DNA from: SUG1106 sp051883095
GTDB lineage: Bacteria > Bacillota > Clostridia > Peptostreptococcales > Anaerovoracaceae
Length of the DNA: 64,000 nt
NCBI GenBank assembly: GCA_051883095.1
Contig: JBJETB010000033.1
Span: forward strand, 1 to 64,000
Reading direction: 5' to 3'
In this document: positions 34,735 to 42,195 of the stretch, piece by piece
Numbering within the stretch: position 1 is the stretch's first letter
Layout: each line of letters starts with the position of its first letter
Made by a program: the position numbers and the translations under genes
Notes under the pieces: model-generated
Told to the model about the DNA's origin: nothing
Databases searched by the model: none
What the model saw: only the letters and a program-made list of their open reading frames with translations

Positions 34735-36762
34735 ATGAGAATTGCATTGACTGGTAATCCCAACAGCGGCAAAACAACCATGTACAACGCCCTTACAGGG
34801 AGAAACGAAAAGGTCGGAAACTGGGCGGGAGTTACTGTGGATAAAAAGGAAAGTCCTATAAAAAAGAACTTTTACAGTGCAGGAAAGGAGCTTCAGGGCG
34901 AAGAGCTTATAGCAGTCGATCTGCCCGGAGCATATTCCATGTCGCCATTCACTTCGGAGGAAAGCATCACCAGCGGTTATGTAAAAAATGAAAATCCGGA
35001 TGTAATCATAAACATTGTTGATGCAACCAATCTGAGCAGAAGTCTTTTTTTCACCACACAGCTTCTGGAACTTGATATTCCGGTAGTCGTGGCTCTGAAC
35101 AAGAGCGACATTAATGAAAAAAAGGGAACGAAAATTGACGTGCAGGCTTTAGCCGGGAGACTGGGGTGTCCGGTTGTGGAGACTGTTTCAACATCTGCGG
35201 CACCGTCAGCAAACGGCTTGAGCGATGTAATCAATGCAGCGGTGACGGTAGCCGGCAAAGGTCAGAATGCACCTTTTGAACAAGGAGATATTAACCTTCA
35301 CAATAAAGTGGAAGTGGAGGCTGCTGACCGCAAAAGATTTGAGTTCGTAAACAAGGTTGTGGAAGAGGTTGAAACACGAAAAGTGTTGACCCGAGAAAGG
35401 AATTTCCAGGATAAAATTGATGGTGTTTTGACCAATAAATTTTTAGGGGTAATTATTTTCGCAGCAGTAATGTTCGTGGTGTTTGACCTTTCACAGTCAA
35501 CTCTGGGACCTTTCCTTGCAGATATACTTGTGGGCTGGATAGAGACCTTCCAGGAATGGGCATCAGGCATGGTTGAAGGGACCTCTCCTTTCCTGCAGGC
35601 GCTGCTAATTGACGGTATAATAGGCGGTGTCGGGGCGGTAGTGGGCTTCCTGCCACTGGTAATGGTAATGTATTTTCTCATCGCTCTGCTGGAGGATTGC
35701 GGGTACATGGCCAGGGCAACAGTAGTTCTTGATCCGATTTTCAAGAGAGTGGGATTGTCCGGAAAGTCAGCAATACCTATGGTCATAGGTACAGGCTGTG
35801 CTATACCGGGAATCATGGCCTGCCGCACTATTAAAAATGAAAGAGAAAGAAGAGCGACAGCAATGCTTACTCCCTTTATGCCTTGTGGAGCCAAGCTGCC
35901 TGTAATTGCATTGTTTGCCGGAGCATTTTTCGGCAATGCTTCATGGGTGGGTACTATGATGTATTTCGTGGGAATACTGCTGATTCTTCTTGGAGCTTTG
36001 CTGGTAAACAAGCTTACAGGCCATAAATACAGAAAGTCCTTCTTCATAATGGAACTTCCTGAATACAAAGCGCCGAGCCTCTGGAAAGCATTTCTTTCCA
36101 TGTGTTCAAGGGGCAAAGCATATATTATCAAGGCAGGAACCATCATACTCGTATGTAATGCTGTGGTTCAGATAATGCAGACCTTTGACTGGCATCTTCA
36201 GGCTGTGGAGGAGGGCATGGAAAGCACCTCAATCCTTGCAGGAATAGCCGCGCCGTTTGCTGTACTGCTTATTCCTCTGGGTTTTGGCGTGTGGCAGATG
36301 GCCGCAGCATCAATTACAGGCTTCATAGCAAAGGAAAATGTGGTAGGCACATTGGCAGTAGTATATGGCCTTTCAAACTTTATCGACACAGAGAAGCTTG
36401 CTCTGGTGGGCGGCGCCAATCAGGTGGCCGCAGCCTTCGGACTCACTTCAGCAGCGGCGCTGGCCTGTCTCATGTTTAATCTGTATACACCGCCTTGCTT
36501 TGCCGCTATCGGGGCTATGAATTCTGAGATGCAGGACAGGAAATGGCTTTTCGGCGGAATTGCCCTCCAGCTGGGAACAGGCTATACAGTTGCCTTTCTT
36601 GTATATCAGATTGGGACACTGATTACGACAGGTACATTGGGAACAGGATTTATACCGGGAATGATTGCGGTTGCAGTAATGGCGGCAATTGTAGTATACT
36701 TGATCAAAAGAGAAGAAAAGACTTTTGACAGGGAGTATGGAGCAAAGGCATGGCAGATTTAA
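34735..36762 (+). CDS. feoB: FeoB, ferrous iron transporter
   Basis: A 675-aa GTP-dependent Fe(II) importer. The N-terminal G domain has G1 GNPNSGKTT, G3 DLPGAYSM and G4 NKSD. A helical regulatory domain follows to about 220. The membrane part has the two gate motifs (DCGYMARATVVLD and PCGAKLPVIALFAGAFF) and TGFIAKENVVGTLAVVYG. Length is normal. Its end overlaps the small Cys-rich gene by 13 nt. The 9-nt gap of AGGAGG to ATG is standard. Confidence 0.97.
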   Translation: MRIALTGNPNSGKTTMYNALTGRNEKVGNWAGVTVDKKESPIKKNFYSAGKELQGEELIAVDLPGAYSMSPFTSEESITSGYVKNENPDVIINIVDATNLSRSLFFTTQLLELDIPVVVALNKSDINEKKGTKIDVQALAGRLGCPVVETVSTSAAPSANGLSDVINAAVTVAGKGQNAPFEQGDINLHNKVEVEAADRKRFEFVNKVVEEVETRKVLTRERNFQDKIDGVLTNKFLGVIIFAAVMFVVFDLSQSTLGPFLADILVGWIETFQEWASGMVEGTSPFLQALLIDGIIGGVGAVVGFLPLVMVMYFLIALLEDCGYMARATVVLDPIFKRVGLSGKSAIPMVIGTGCAIPGIMACRTIKNERERRATAMLTPFMPCGAKLPVIALFAGAFFGNASWVGTMMYFVGILLILLGALLVNKLTGHKYRKSFFIMELPEYKAPSLWKAFLSMCSRGKAYIIKAGTIILVCNAVVQIMQTFDWHLQAVEEGMESTSILAGIAAPFAVLLIPLGFGVWQMAAASITGFIAKENVVGTLAVVYGLSNFIDTEKLALVGGANQVAAAFGLTSAAALACLMFNLYTPPCFAAIGAMNSEMQDRKWLFGGIALQLGTGYTVAFLVYQIGTLITTGTLGTGFIPGMIAVAVMAAIVVYLIKREEKTFDREYGAKAWQI

Positions 36763-36941
36763 TTCTTGGATTGATTCTTCTGGCGCTTATTGGAGCGGCG
36801 GTAGGATATATAGTAAAGGCAAAGAAAAAAGGGGTCAAGTGCATCGGATGTCCGGATGGGGCAGCATGCAGCAGGCGTCAAGAGGGAGGTTGCTGCAGTT
36901 GCTCAGGTTCAGTGCCTGATGATTTTAAGATAAAAAAATAA
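36750..36941 (+). CDS. FeoB-associated Cys-rich membrane protein
   Basis: A 63-aa protein with an N-terminal membrane helix (about 4-24), a basic patch and the Cys-rich segment CIGCPDGAACSRRQEGGCCSCSG, with seven Cys. It belongs to the FeoB-associated family found next to feoB in Bacillota; its exact role is unknown. A metal-binding part at the cytoplasmic face of FeoB is plausible. Confidence 0.88.
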   Translation: MADLILGLILLALIGAAVGYIVKAKKKGVKCIGCPDGAACSRRQEGGCCSCSGSVPDDFKIKK

Positions 36942-36983
36942 AAGGCTCCGGGGTCTGACATTTATCAGCCCCGGGCCTCTTTT
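36942..36983. terminator. Bidirectional terminator between feo and rnhA
   Basis: AAGGCTCCGGGG pairs with CCCCGGGCCTCTT. The right arm overlaps the last codons of rnhA. A-rich and T-rich flanks serve both strands. Confidence 0.85.
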
Positions 36984-37510
36984 ATTCCCTCGTTTGCCAG
37001 TTCATCGGCTCGGTTGTTCATCTGAGTTATATATTCAAAATCCTCGAAGGAAAAGCGTGCTCCGTTCCACTCAACGAATTTGGCGTAGAGTTTGTCAAAG
37101 TCGGTGGATTTGCTTTCCAGATTAACATGACCTTTTACACGGTAAAACCTAATATCGTGAAGACGCACAAGAGCCAGCAGTTCCTCCCAGAGCTCGCGGT
37201 TTTCAACAGGCTTTTTGGCGGCGTTTCGCCAGCGGTTCTTTTCCCAGGACTCGTACCACTTTTCGCGGAAGCAGTTGGAAACATAGGCGCTGTCAGAAAA
37301 CACCTCTATGGTGCGCCCGGTGCCTTTGATGGCCTTAAGAGCTTCGATGACAGCGGTCAGTTCCATGCGGTTATTGGTGGTGTTTGCCTGGCCGCCGAAG
37401 AGTTCCTTCTGATGTTCGCCGTACTCCAGGATGGCACCCCAGCCCCCGAAGTTTTCCTTTTCCTGATTGCCTGAGCATGCTCCATCCGTATAAATTCTCA
37501 AAATCGCCAT
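36965..37510 (-). CDS. rnhA: Ribonuclease HI
   Basis: A 181-aa enzyme that removes RNA from RNA-DNA hybrids. Catalytic residues are seen in IYTDGACSGN, NNRMELTAVIEAL, FSDSAYV and NNRADELANEG. An inserted segment (about 120-160, with ESKSTDFDKLYAKFVEW) makes it longer than the 155-aa E. coli protein. It stands alone, convergent to feo. Confidence 0.92.
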   Translation of the reverse strand: MAILRIYTDGACSGNQEKENFGGWGAILEYGEHQKELFGGQANTTNNRMELTAVIEALKAIKGTGRTIEVFSDSAYVSNCFREKWYESWEKNRWRNAAKKPVENRELWEELLALVRLHDIRFYRVKGHVNLESKSTDFDKLYAKFVEWNGARFSFEDFEYITQMNNRADELANEGIKEARG

Positions 37511-37655
37511 GTTTTCCCTCCGAATTTCTATATTCTGCTAACAGCTAATTATATTATGACTTATTTTAATGGATTTTACAACGAAAAAATGGTATACTTA
37601 TTGACGGCGCCTGTAATAGGCAGCCGTAAGAGTCAAGAAAAAGGAAGTTACATAT

Positions 37656-38465
37656 ATGGAGCTTGGATTACAGACACTTGCCAGCAGCAGCTCCGGCAAC
37701 AGTTATCTCATAAAAAGTGAAAAAACGAATATAATTCTCGATATCGGGATAGGAATAAAGAAACTTAACGAAAAGCTGGCGGAAGCGCAGCTCAGGCCCG
37801 AAGAAATAAACGGTGTGCTCCTTACACATGAACACATCGACCATGTGAGAAGCCTGGGGGCGCTGATACGCAAGTCTTCAGACGTGACTGTATATGCCAC
37901 CCGGGGGACTATAGGTGCGGTTGTTGAAAAAACCTCAGGTCTGGGCAGCACACGGTTCGTACCGGTGACAGGGGGAGAAGATTTCATGGTGGGGGACATC
38001 AGGGTTGTTCCATTCAACGTATCCCATGACACTGCCGAGCCGGTGGCTTATGCCTTCGAAAAGGGCGGTCGCAAGGCTGCGGTGGTCACAGATACGGGCT
38101 TTGTCAGCGATGAAATTTTCGAGAATATAAAGGATGCGGATCTGCTTGTGCTGGAAGCTAATCACGAAAGGAACATTCTTTTATATGGCAGATATCCTTA
38201 TCCTGTGAAGCACAGAATCCTAAGCGATTTAGGGCATCTCTCCAACGAAGCGTCGGCGGAATGTCTTGTCCGCATGCTGACTGAGCTTGGGGGAAGTAAA
38301 GTTCCACGTGTGCTTCTTGCCCACCTGAGCAAGGAAAACAATACCCCGCAGCAGGCCCTGATTACAGTTCGCAATGTGCTTGAGGAAGCAGGCTTCTATA
38401 TAGGAAAGGATCTGGAGCTTGAGGTTGTGGATAGAGAAGAGACAGGAAGATTTCTGGTGGTGTAG
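37656..38465 (+). CDS. walJ: MBL-fold hydrolase WalJ/YycJ
   Basis: A 269-aa metallo-beta-lactamase-fold protein. It begins LQTLASSSSGNSYLIKS and has the HxHxDH motif in LTHEHIDHVRSLG, further ligands in VSHDTAEP and TDTGFVSDEI, and VLLAHLSKENNTPQ. In Bacillota it is a DNA or cell-wall-linked exonuclease-like protein near walRK. Here it is followed 2 nt later by rlmH, the usual origin-proximal neighbour. Confidence 0.92.
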   Translation: MELGLQTLASSSSGNSYLIKSEKTNIILDIGIGIKKLNEKLAEAQLRPEEINGVLLTHEHIDHVRSLGALIRKSSDVTVYATRGTIGAVVEKTSGLGSTRFVPVTGGEDFMVGDIRVVPFNVSHDTAEPVAYAFEKGGRKAAVVTDTGFVSDEIFENIKDADLLVLEANHERNILLYGRYPYPVKHRILSDLGHLSNEASAECLVRMLTELGGSKVPRVLLAHLSKENNTPQQALITVRNVLEEAGFYIGKDLELEVVDREETGRFLVV

Positions 38466-38467
38466 GA

Positions 38468-38947
38468 ATGAACATTCAGATAATATGTATAGGAAAATTA
38501 AAAGAAAAATACTGGACTGACGCGGTGGCTGAATATATGAAAAGATTGTCCGGCTATGCGTCTGTGAAAATTGTGGAGCTGAAGGAGTCCCGGCTTCCTG
38601 ACAAGGCCGGGCCTGCAGAGGAAGAAAAGGTTAAACTTGAAGAGGGTCGTGAAATCCTGAAATCAATCAAGGATGGAACTTATGTTGTCACTCTGGAGAT
38701 TCAGGGGAAACAGCTTTCCTCTGAAGAACTGGCAGCGAAAATAGAGGGCCTTGGCCTCGAAGGAAAGAGCGATGTGGCCTTCGTTATCGGCGGAAGTCTG
38801 GGACTTTCACCTGAGGTCAGCAAGAGGGCGGACTTCAAGCTGTCTTTTTCTAAAATGACTTTCCCTCATCAGATGATGCGGGTGGTGCTCCTGGAGCAGA
38901 TTTATAGGAGCTTTAAGATTATAAGGCATGAGGCATATCATAAGTAG
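38468..38947 (+). CDS. rlmH: 23S rRNA pseudouridine-1915 N3-methyltransferase RlmH
   Basis: A 159-aa SPOUT methyltransferase acting on the 70S ribosome. It has the N-terminal IQIICIGKLKEKYW, the SAM knot VAFVIGGSLGLSPEV and the C-terminal MTFPHQMMRVVLLEQIYRSFKIIRHEAYHK, cut short here only by the stop after the final Lys. A complete gene of normal length. Confidence 0.96.
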   Translation: MNIQIICIGKLKEKYWTDAVAEYMKRLSGYASVKIVELKESRLPDKAGPAEEEKVKLEEGREILKSIKDGTYVVTLEIQGKQLSSEELAAKIEGLGLEGKSDVAFVIGGSLGLSPEVSKRADFKLSFSKMTFPHQMMRVVLLEQIYRSFKIIRHEAYHK

Positions 38948-38981
38948 GGGTGGAAATGCTGAAACAAAGAATATAAATCGT

Positions 38982-39199
38982 TTGTTGGCAGAAAAGCGTG
39001 TAAACGTGATTTCTGCCAACATTTTTTTGATAATATGCAGGAAAACTTTATTTTGGCGGCAAAAAAAGTAAAAATTGTTGGCGAAATTTATCGGTAAAAG
39101 AAAAGATGCCAACAAATCGTGAAAAACGTTGGCAGAATTTCAGTGGCAGCCTTTATATGCCAACACGCCAATCCACCAACACTTCAAATGTGCCAACAC
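38982..39199. repeat. Inverted 9-mer doublet element, copy 3 (divergent)
   Basis: Motif TTGTTGGCA (minus) / TGCCAACAT (plus). Doublets: 38982/39014, 39075/39107 and 39126/39158, all with 32-bp offsets. Plus-to-minus offsets are 61 and 19. A hairpin TTTTG-GCGG-CAAAA (39051-39064) lies in the long segment. After the third doublet only plus-type copies follow (CACCAACAC at 39174, TGCCAACAC at 39191), so the fourth doublet seems lost. It lies between the convergent rlmH and hxlR. No gene is present. Confidence 0.85.
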
Positions 39200-39224
39200 A
39201 GACTGCTATAAAAACGGATTCGAT

Positions 39225-39566
39225 TTAAAGATCCTTCAGACTGCTCTTGTAGTCCGTGCCCCACTCAACCATAGCGTCGAGCACGGGCTTCAGACTGAGG
39301 CCCAGTTCGGTGAGGGAGTATTCCACCCGAGGCGGCACTTCGGCATAAACCTTGCGGTCTACGAGACCGGATTCCTCCATATCCCTGAGCTGGGCGGTGA
39401 GTACCTTCTGGGAAATGTCTCCGACAGACTTCTTAAGCTGGCCGAAGCGCCTGGTGCCCTCCATAAGGTCACGCAATATGAGTACTTTCCACTTGTTGCC
39501 TATGAGAGAAAGAGTAGTTTCCACCGGACATGCAGGCAATTCTTTGGGCATCTTTTTATCAGACAT
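39225..39566 (-). CDS. HxlR family regulator
   Basis: A 113-aa winged-helix protein (CPVETTLSLIGNKWKVLILRDLMEGTRRFGQLKKSVGDISQKVLTAQLRDMEESGLVDRKVYAEVPPRVEYSLTELG). A single Cys close to the N-terminus is in the position used for thiol or aldehyde sensing by YodB/HxlR members. It is divergent from the macrodomain/SirTM pair, which it may control together with itself. Confidence 0.93.
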   Translation of the reverse strand: MSDKKMPKELPACPVETTLSLIGNKWKVLILRDLMEGTRRFGQLKKSVGDISQKVLTAQLRDMEESGLVDRKVYAEVPPRVEYSLTELGLSLKPVLDAMVEWGTDYKSSLKDL

Positions 39567-39589
39567 GTTATTTCCTCCTCACATTTTTA

Positions 39590-39751
39590 TATCTAAAATC
39601 TTATAGTATCTAAAAGAAACTTACAACCTGATTATACCGTACAGAAAAATTTTTTGTCAAGCACTTCGTTGAAATTACTTAAAGGTTTCCTCAAGGTAAC
39701 TACGCCACTTTAAAGTGCGTACTTTACACTGCAGTTTTCCAAGGCTACAAT
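39590..39751. promoter_or_regulatory. Divergent promoters and operators, hxlR / macrodomain genes
   Basis: Leftward: TTGACA (39660-39655) and TATAAT (39636-39631). Rightward: TTTACA (39723-39728) and TACAAT (39746-39751), 17-nt spacer. Candidate operators: TATCTAAAA at 39590 and 39607 (17 bp apart); TTACTT/AAGGTAA (39675-39699); and CACTTTAAAGTG flanked by TACGC and CGTA (39701-39721), just upstream of the rightward -35. Confidence 0.7.
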
Positions 39752-39783
39752 AAGGCCATAAGCGTTGTAGGAGAATAAGCAAA

Positions 39784-40557
39784 ATGAATCAGAGGGAAAG
39801 AAGAGAATATTTAATTAATAAACTTCTGGCAGAGCAGCCGCAGTATAGAGAACTTGAGATGCCTGTGGAGGCCGGGGAGCAGAAGCGGCTGCTGCGCTCC
39901 CTCATGAATGTGCGAAGACCTCAGCCTGTAAGCAGCGAGATTGCCCGCGTACAGGATCAATATCTGCAGACGGAAACATGCGCAAAAGGCATTACGGAAT
40001 TTTCGGGACTGACACCTGTGGAGGAAGGCATTTACCTATGGCAAGGTGACATCACAACACTGCGTTGCGATGCCATAGTCAACGCGGCAAACAGCGGAAT
40101 GACCGGATGTTACTATCCTTGCCACGGCTGCATAGACAATGCCATACATACATACGCAGGCATGCAGCTTCGACTGGAATGCGCCCGGCTTATGGAAAGG
40201 CAGGGACACGAAGAACCTGTGGGCAGCGCTAAAATTACACCTGCATATAACCTGCCATGCAATTATATTATACATACCGTAGGACCGATTGTGGGAGAGC
40301 AGGTAACTTCAGAGGATGAGGGACTGCTGGAATCATGCTACCGATCCTGCCTTGAGCTTGCAGACAGTAAGGGTATAAAAAGTATAGCCTTCTGCTGTAT
40401 TTCCACAGGAGAATTTCACTTTCCAAACGAAAGAGCAGCGGAAATTGCAGTGAAAACTGTCAGAGATTATATGAAGCGAGAAGACAGTCGGATAAAGGTG
40501 ATATTCAATGTATTCAAGGAGATAGACTATGACATATACAGAAAACTGCTGGGCTGA
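39784..40557 (+). CDS. Zinc-type macrodomain ADP-ribosylhydrolase
   Basis: A 257-aa protein with an N-terminal helical extension (to about 75) and a macrodomain. IYLWQGDITTLRCDAIVNAANSGMTG starts the ADP-ribose site, and the Cys/His zinc motif CHGCIDNAIHTYAGMQLRLEC marks the zinc-dependent class found paired with SirTM. It should remove ADP-ribose from the SirTM target. The stop overlaps the SirTM gene by 29 nt. Known systems of this type include a GcvH-like carrier and a lipoate ligase; neither is here. Confidence 0.9.
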   Translation: MNQRERREYLINKLLAEQPQYRELEMPVEAGEQKRLLRSLMNVRRPQPVSSEIARVQDQYLQTETCAKGITEFSGLTPVEEGIYLWQGDITTLRCDAIVNAANSGMTGCYYPCHGCIDNAIHTYAGMQLRLECARLMERQGHEEPVGSAKITPAYNLPCNYIIHTVGPIVGEQVTSEDEGLLESCYRSCLELADSKGIKSIAFCCISTGEFHFPNERAAEIAVKTVRDYMKREDSRIKVIFNVFKEIDYDIYRKLLG

Positions 40558-41407
40558 AGCTGAAAGATTAAAGGCGGCGCTTACGGAAGCAGAAGCCGTA
40601 GTAATAGGTGCGGGGGCAGGGCTTTCCACGGCGGCAGGTTTTGAATACAGCGGAGAAAGGTTTTCAAAATACTTTGCGGATTTTGGATCCAAATACGGCT
40701 TCAGCGATATGTACTCCGGCGGCTTTTACCCTTTTGAAAGCCGGGAAGAATACTGGGCCTACTGGAGCCGCTATATCTACATAAACCGCTATATGGACCC
40801 GCCAAAGCCGGTTTATGACAGACTGTTTGAGCTGGTACACAGCAAAAATTACTTTGTCATAACCACCAATGTGGACCACTGCTTTCAGAAAGCGGGATTC
40901 GACAAGCAAAGGCTTTTCTATACTCAGGGAGATTACGGCCTTTTTCAGTGCAGCAGGCCATGCCACAGAAAAACCTATGACAACGAGGATGCCGTAAGAG
41001 AAATGGCAGCTTCCCAGCATGATATGAAAGTTCCATCTGAACTTGTGCCTTGCTGCCCCGTATGCGGCGCGCCCATGACAATGAACCTTCGTGCAGATGA
41101 TACCTTTGTGGAGGATGAAGGCTGGCACGAAGCAGCGGTGAGGTATCAGACTTTTTTGCAAAGAAACGTAAGAGGTCGGGTACTTTTCCTCGAACTGGGC
41201 GTGGGCTTCAACACTCCTGGCATAATAAAATACCCTTTCATGAAGATGACTGCGGCAAATCCGAAAGCGACATACGCATGCATAAACAGCAGAGAGGCTT
41301 ATTGCCCGAAGCAAATAGAAAAACAGTCGATTTGTATTGCAGAGGACATAGGGGATGTGGTAGCTGAGCTGTCGCATAAAGTGAACGATAATAGAATGTT
41401 GCTTTAA
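40529..41407 (+). CDS. SirTM-type sirtuin (class M)
   Basis: A 292-aa Sir2-family protein. The NAD site is VVIGAGAGLSTAAGFEYSG, the catalytic region TTNVDHCFQKAG replaces the TQNID-LH of deacetylases, and a Cys cluster (CSRPCH, CCPVCG) forms the zinc module. SirTM enzymes are protein ADP-ribosyltransferases rather than deacylases. AAGGAG precedes the ATG inside the macrodomain gene. The last codons (ATGTTGCTT) are the first arm of the repeat element that follows. Confidence 0.88.
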   Translation: MTYTENCWAEAERLKAALTEAEAVVIGAGAGLSTAAGFEYSGERFSKYFADFGSKYGFSDMYSGGFYPFESREEYWAYWSRYIYINRYMDPPKPVYDRLFELVHSKNYFVITTNVDHCFQKAGFDKQRLFYTQGDYGLFQCSRPCHRKTYDNEDAVREMAASQHDMKVPSELVPCCPVCGAPMTMNLRADDTFVEDEGWHEAAVRYQTFLQRNVRGRVLFLELGVGFNTPGIIKYPFMKMTAANPKATYACINSREAYCPKQIEKQSICIAEDIGDVVAELSHKVNDNRMLL

Positions 41408-41654
41408 TTCACAAAATGCACTGAAAAAAACAACATTACCCTTTCCGGACGTCGAATCTGCGTCTATTCTCGAGAGTAATGTTGTATTTATTTTGAGTAA
41501 AATGAATTTTGTACAACGGAAGTTGCTGATGCGTTGTACAAAATGAAAGAATCATATGATTTGCACAACATAAGACCTCTCATCAAGCTGTTAGGCAGGT
41601 GAAAAAGGAATGAACGTTGTAAAATAATCATTTTTTATGCTTTCCTTACAACCT
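41396..41654. repeat. Four-doublet inverted 9-mer element, copy 4
   Basis: Motif ATGTTGTAT (minus) / TACAACAT type (plus). Doublets: 41396/41428 (first arm ATGTTGCTT in the SirTM coding end), 41479/41511, 41531/41563 and 41614/41646; all offsets are 32. Plus-to-minus offsets are 51, 20 and 51, identical to copy 2. A hairpin GACG/CGTC lies at 41448-41464. It lies between the convergent SirTM and rrf2 genes. No gene is present. Confidence 0.92.
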
Positions 41655-41684
41655 CGCAGGCAACCTGGCAGGCAACCTCGCAGG
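41649..41684. repeat. Three 12-bp tandem repeats
   Basis: CAACCTCGCAGG, CAACCTGGCAGG and CAACCTCGCAGG in direct tandem, beginning within the last 9-mer of repeat copy 4 (TTACAACCT). Confidence 0.9.
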
Positions 41685-41718
41685 GTTGGCAGAAAAAGAG
41701 CTGCTGCAACATAGCAGA

Positions 41719-42144
41719 CTAAATTACGTAGTTATCCGCCGGCGACGCGGCCATAAGATCTGCAATAGTTCTGCCTTCAAAGAAACTGCGGGTAGTATCG
41801 TAATAGTCTTTCCACATAGGGAGGGTGCGGCATTCGGAAGCACGCGGACAAGGCTCGGCGTTATGCTCGAGACAGGCAACAGGTGCCAGATCTCCTTCGG
41901 CGGCCTGGAGAACCTCCCAGACAGTATACTCGTCAGGCTCGCGGGTGAGCTGATATCCGCCGCCTTTGCCGTGAAGCCCTTTCACGAAATTGTTTTTTGT
42001 CAGAACGGGCATTATCCGCTCTATATATTTCAGAGAAATTTCCTGACGTGCGGCTACCTCTTTCATGGGAATAAAGCCGCCGTTTCTGTGTTCGGCCAGG
42101 TCAATCATAATACGAAGGGCATATCTGCCTTTAGTTGAAATCAT
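41719..42144 (-). CDS. Rrf2 family regulator, IscR/CymR-like
   Basis: A 141-aa winged-helix regulator (MISTKGRYALRIMIDLAEHR, KYIERIMPVLTKNNFVKGLHGKGGGYQL). Three Cys in ACLEHNAEPCPRASECRTLP sit where IscR binds its Fe-S cluster, so this is more IscR-like than CymR-like. The ATG at 42144 fits the GAGGT site better than a GTG at 42153. It follows mnmA and cysK on the same strand. It probably controls Fe-S or cysteine supply, including the cysK2 promoter. Confidence 0.87.
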   Translation of the reverse strand: MISTKGRYALRIMIDLAEHRNGGFIPMKEVAARQEISLKYIERIMPVLTKNNFVKGLHGKGGGYQLTREPDEYTVWEVLQAAEGDLAPVACLEHNAEPCPRASECRTLPMWKDYYDTTRSFFEGRTIADLMAASPADNYVI

Positions 42145-42170
42145 GCTGTTCACCTCTATGATTTATACCT

Positions 42171-42182
42171 GGTATTATACCA
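42171..42182 (-). promoter_or_regulatory. Near-palindrome upstream of rrf2
   Basis: GGTATTATACCA, an almost symmetric GGTAT/ATACC site, lies about 27 nt before the rrf2 start; read on the minus strand it includes TATAAT. The related string TAGTATAATACCA occurs at the cysK2 promoter, so both may be bound by the Rrf2 protein. Confidence 0.5.
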
Positions 42183-42195
42183 TGTTTTCGGTATT

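Noticed and set aside
38982..39199. Integron attC sites
   Set aside because: The outer boxes superficially resemble RYYYAAC...GTTRRRY, but bases at the R/Y positions do not fit in any copy, no cassette genes lie between units, and no integron integrase is present.
39621..39629. Isolated TTACAACCT in the hxlR leader
   Set aside because: No inverted partner 32 bp upstream or phased neighbour; treated as chance.
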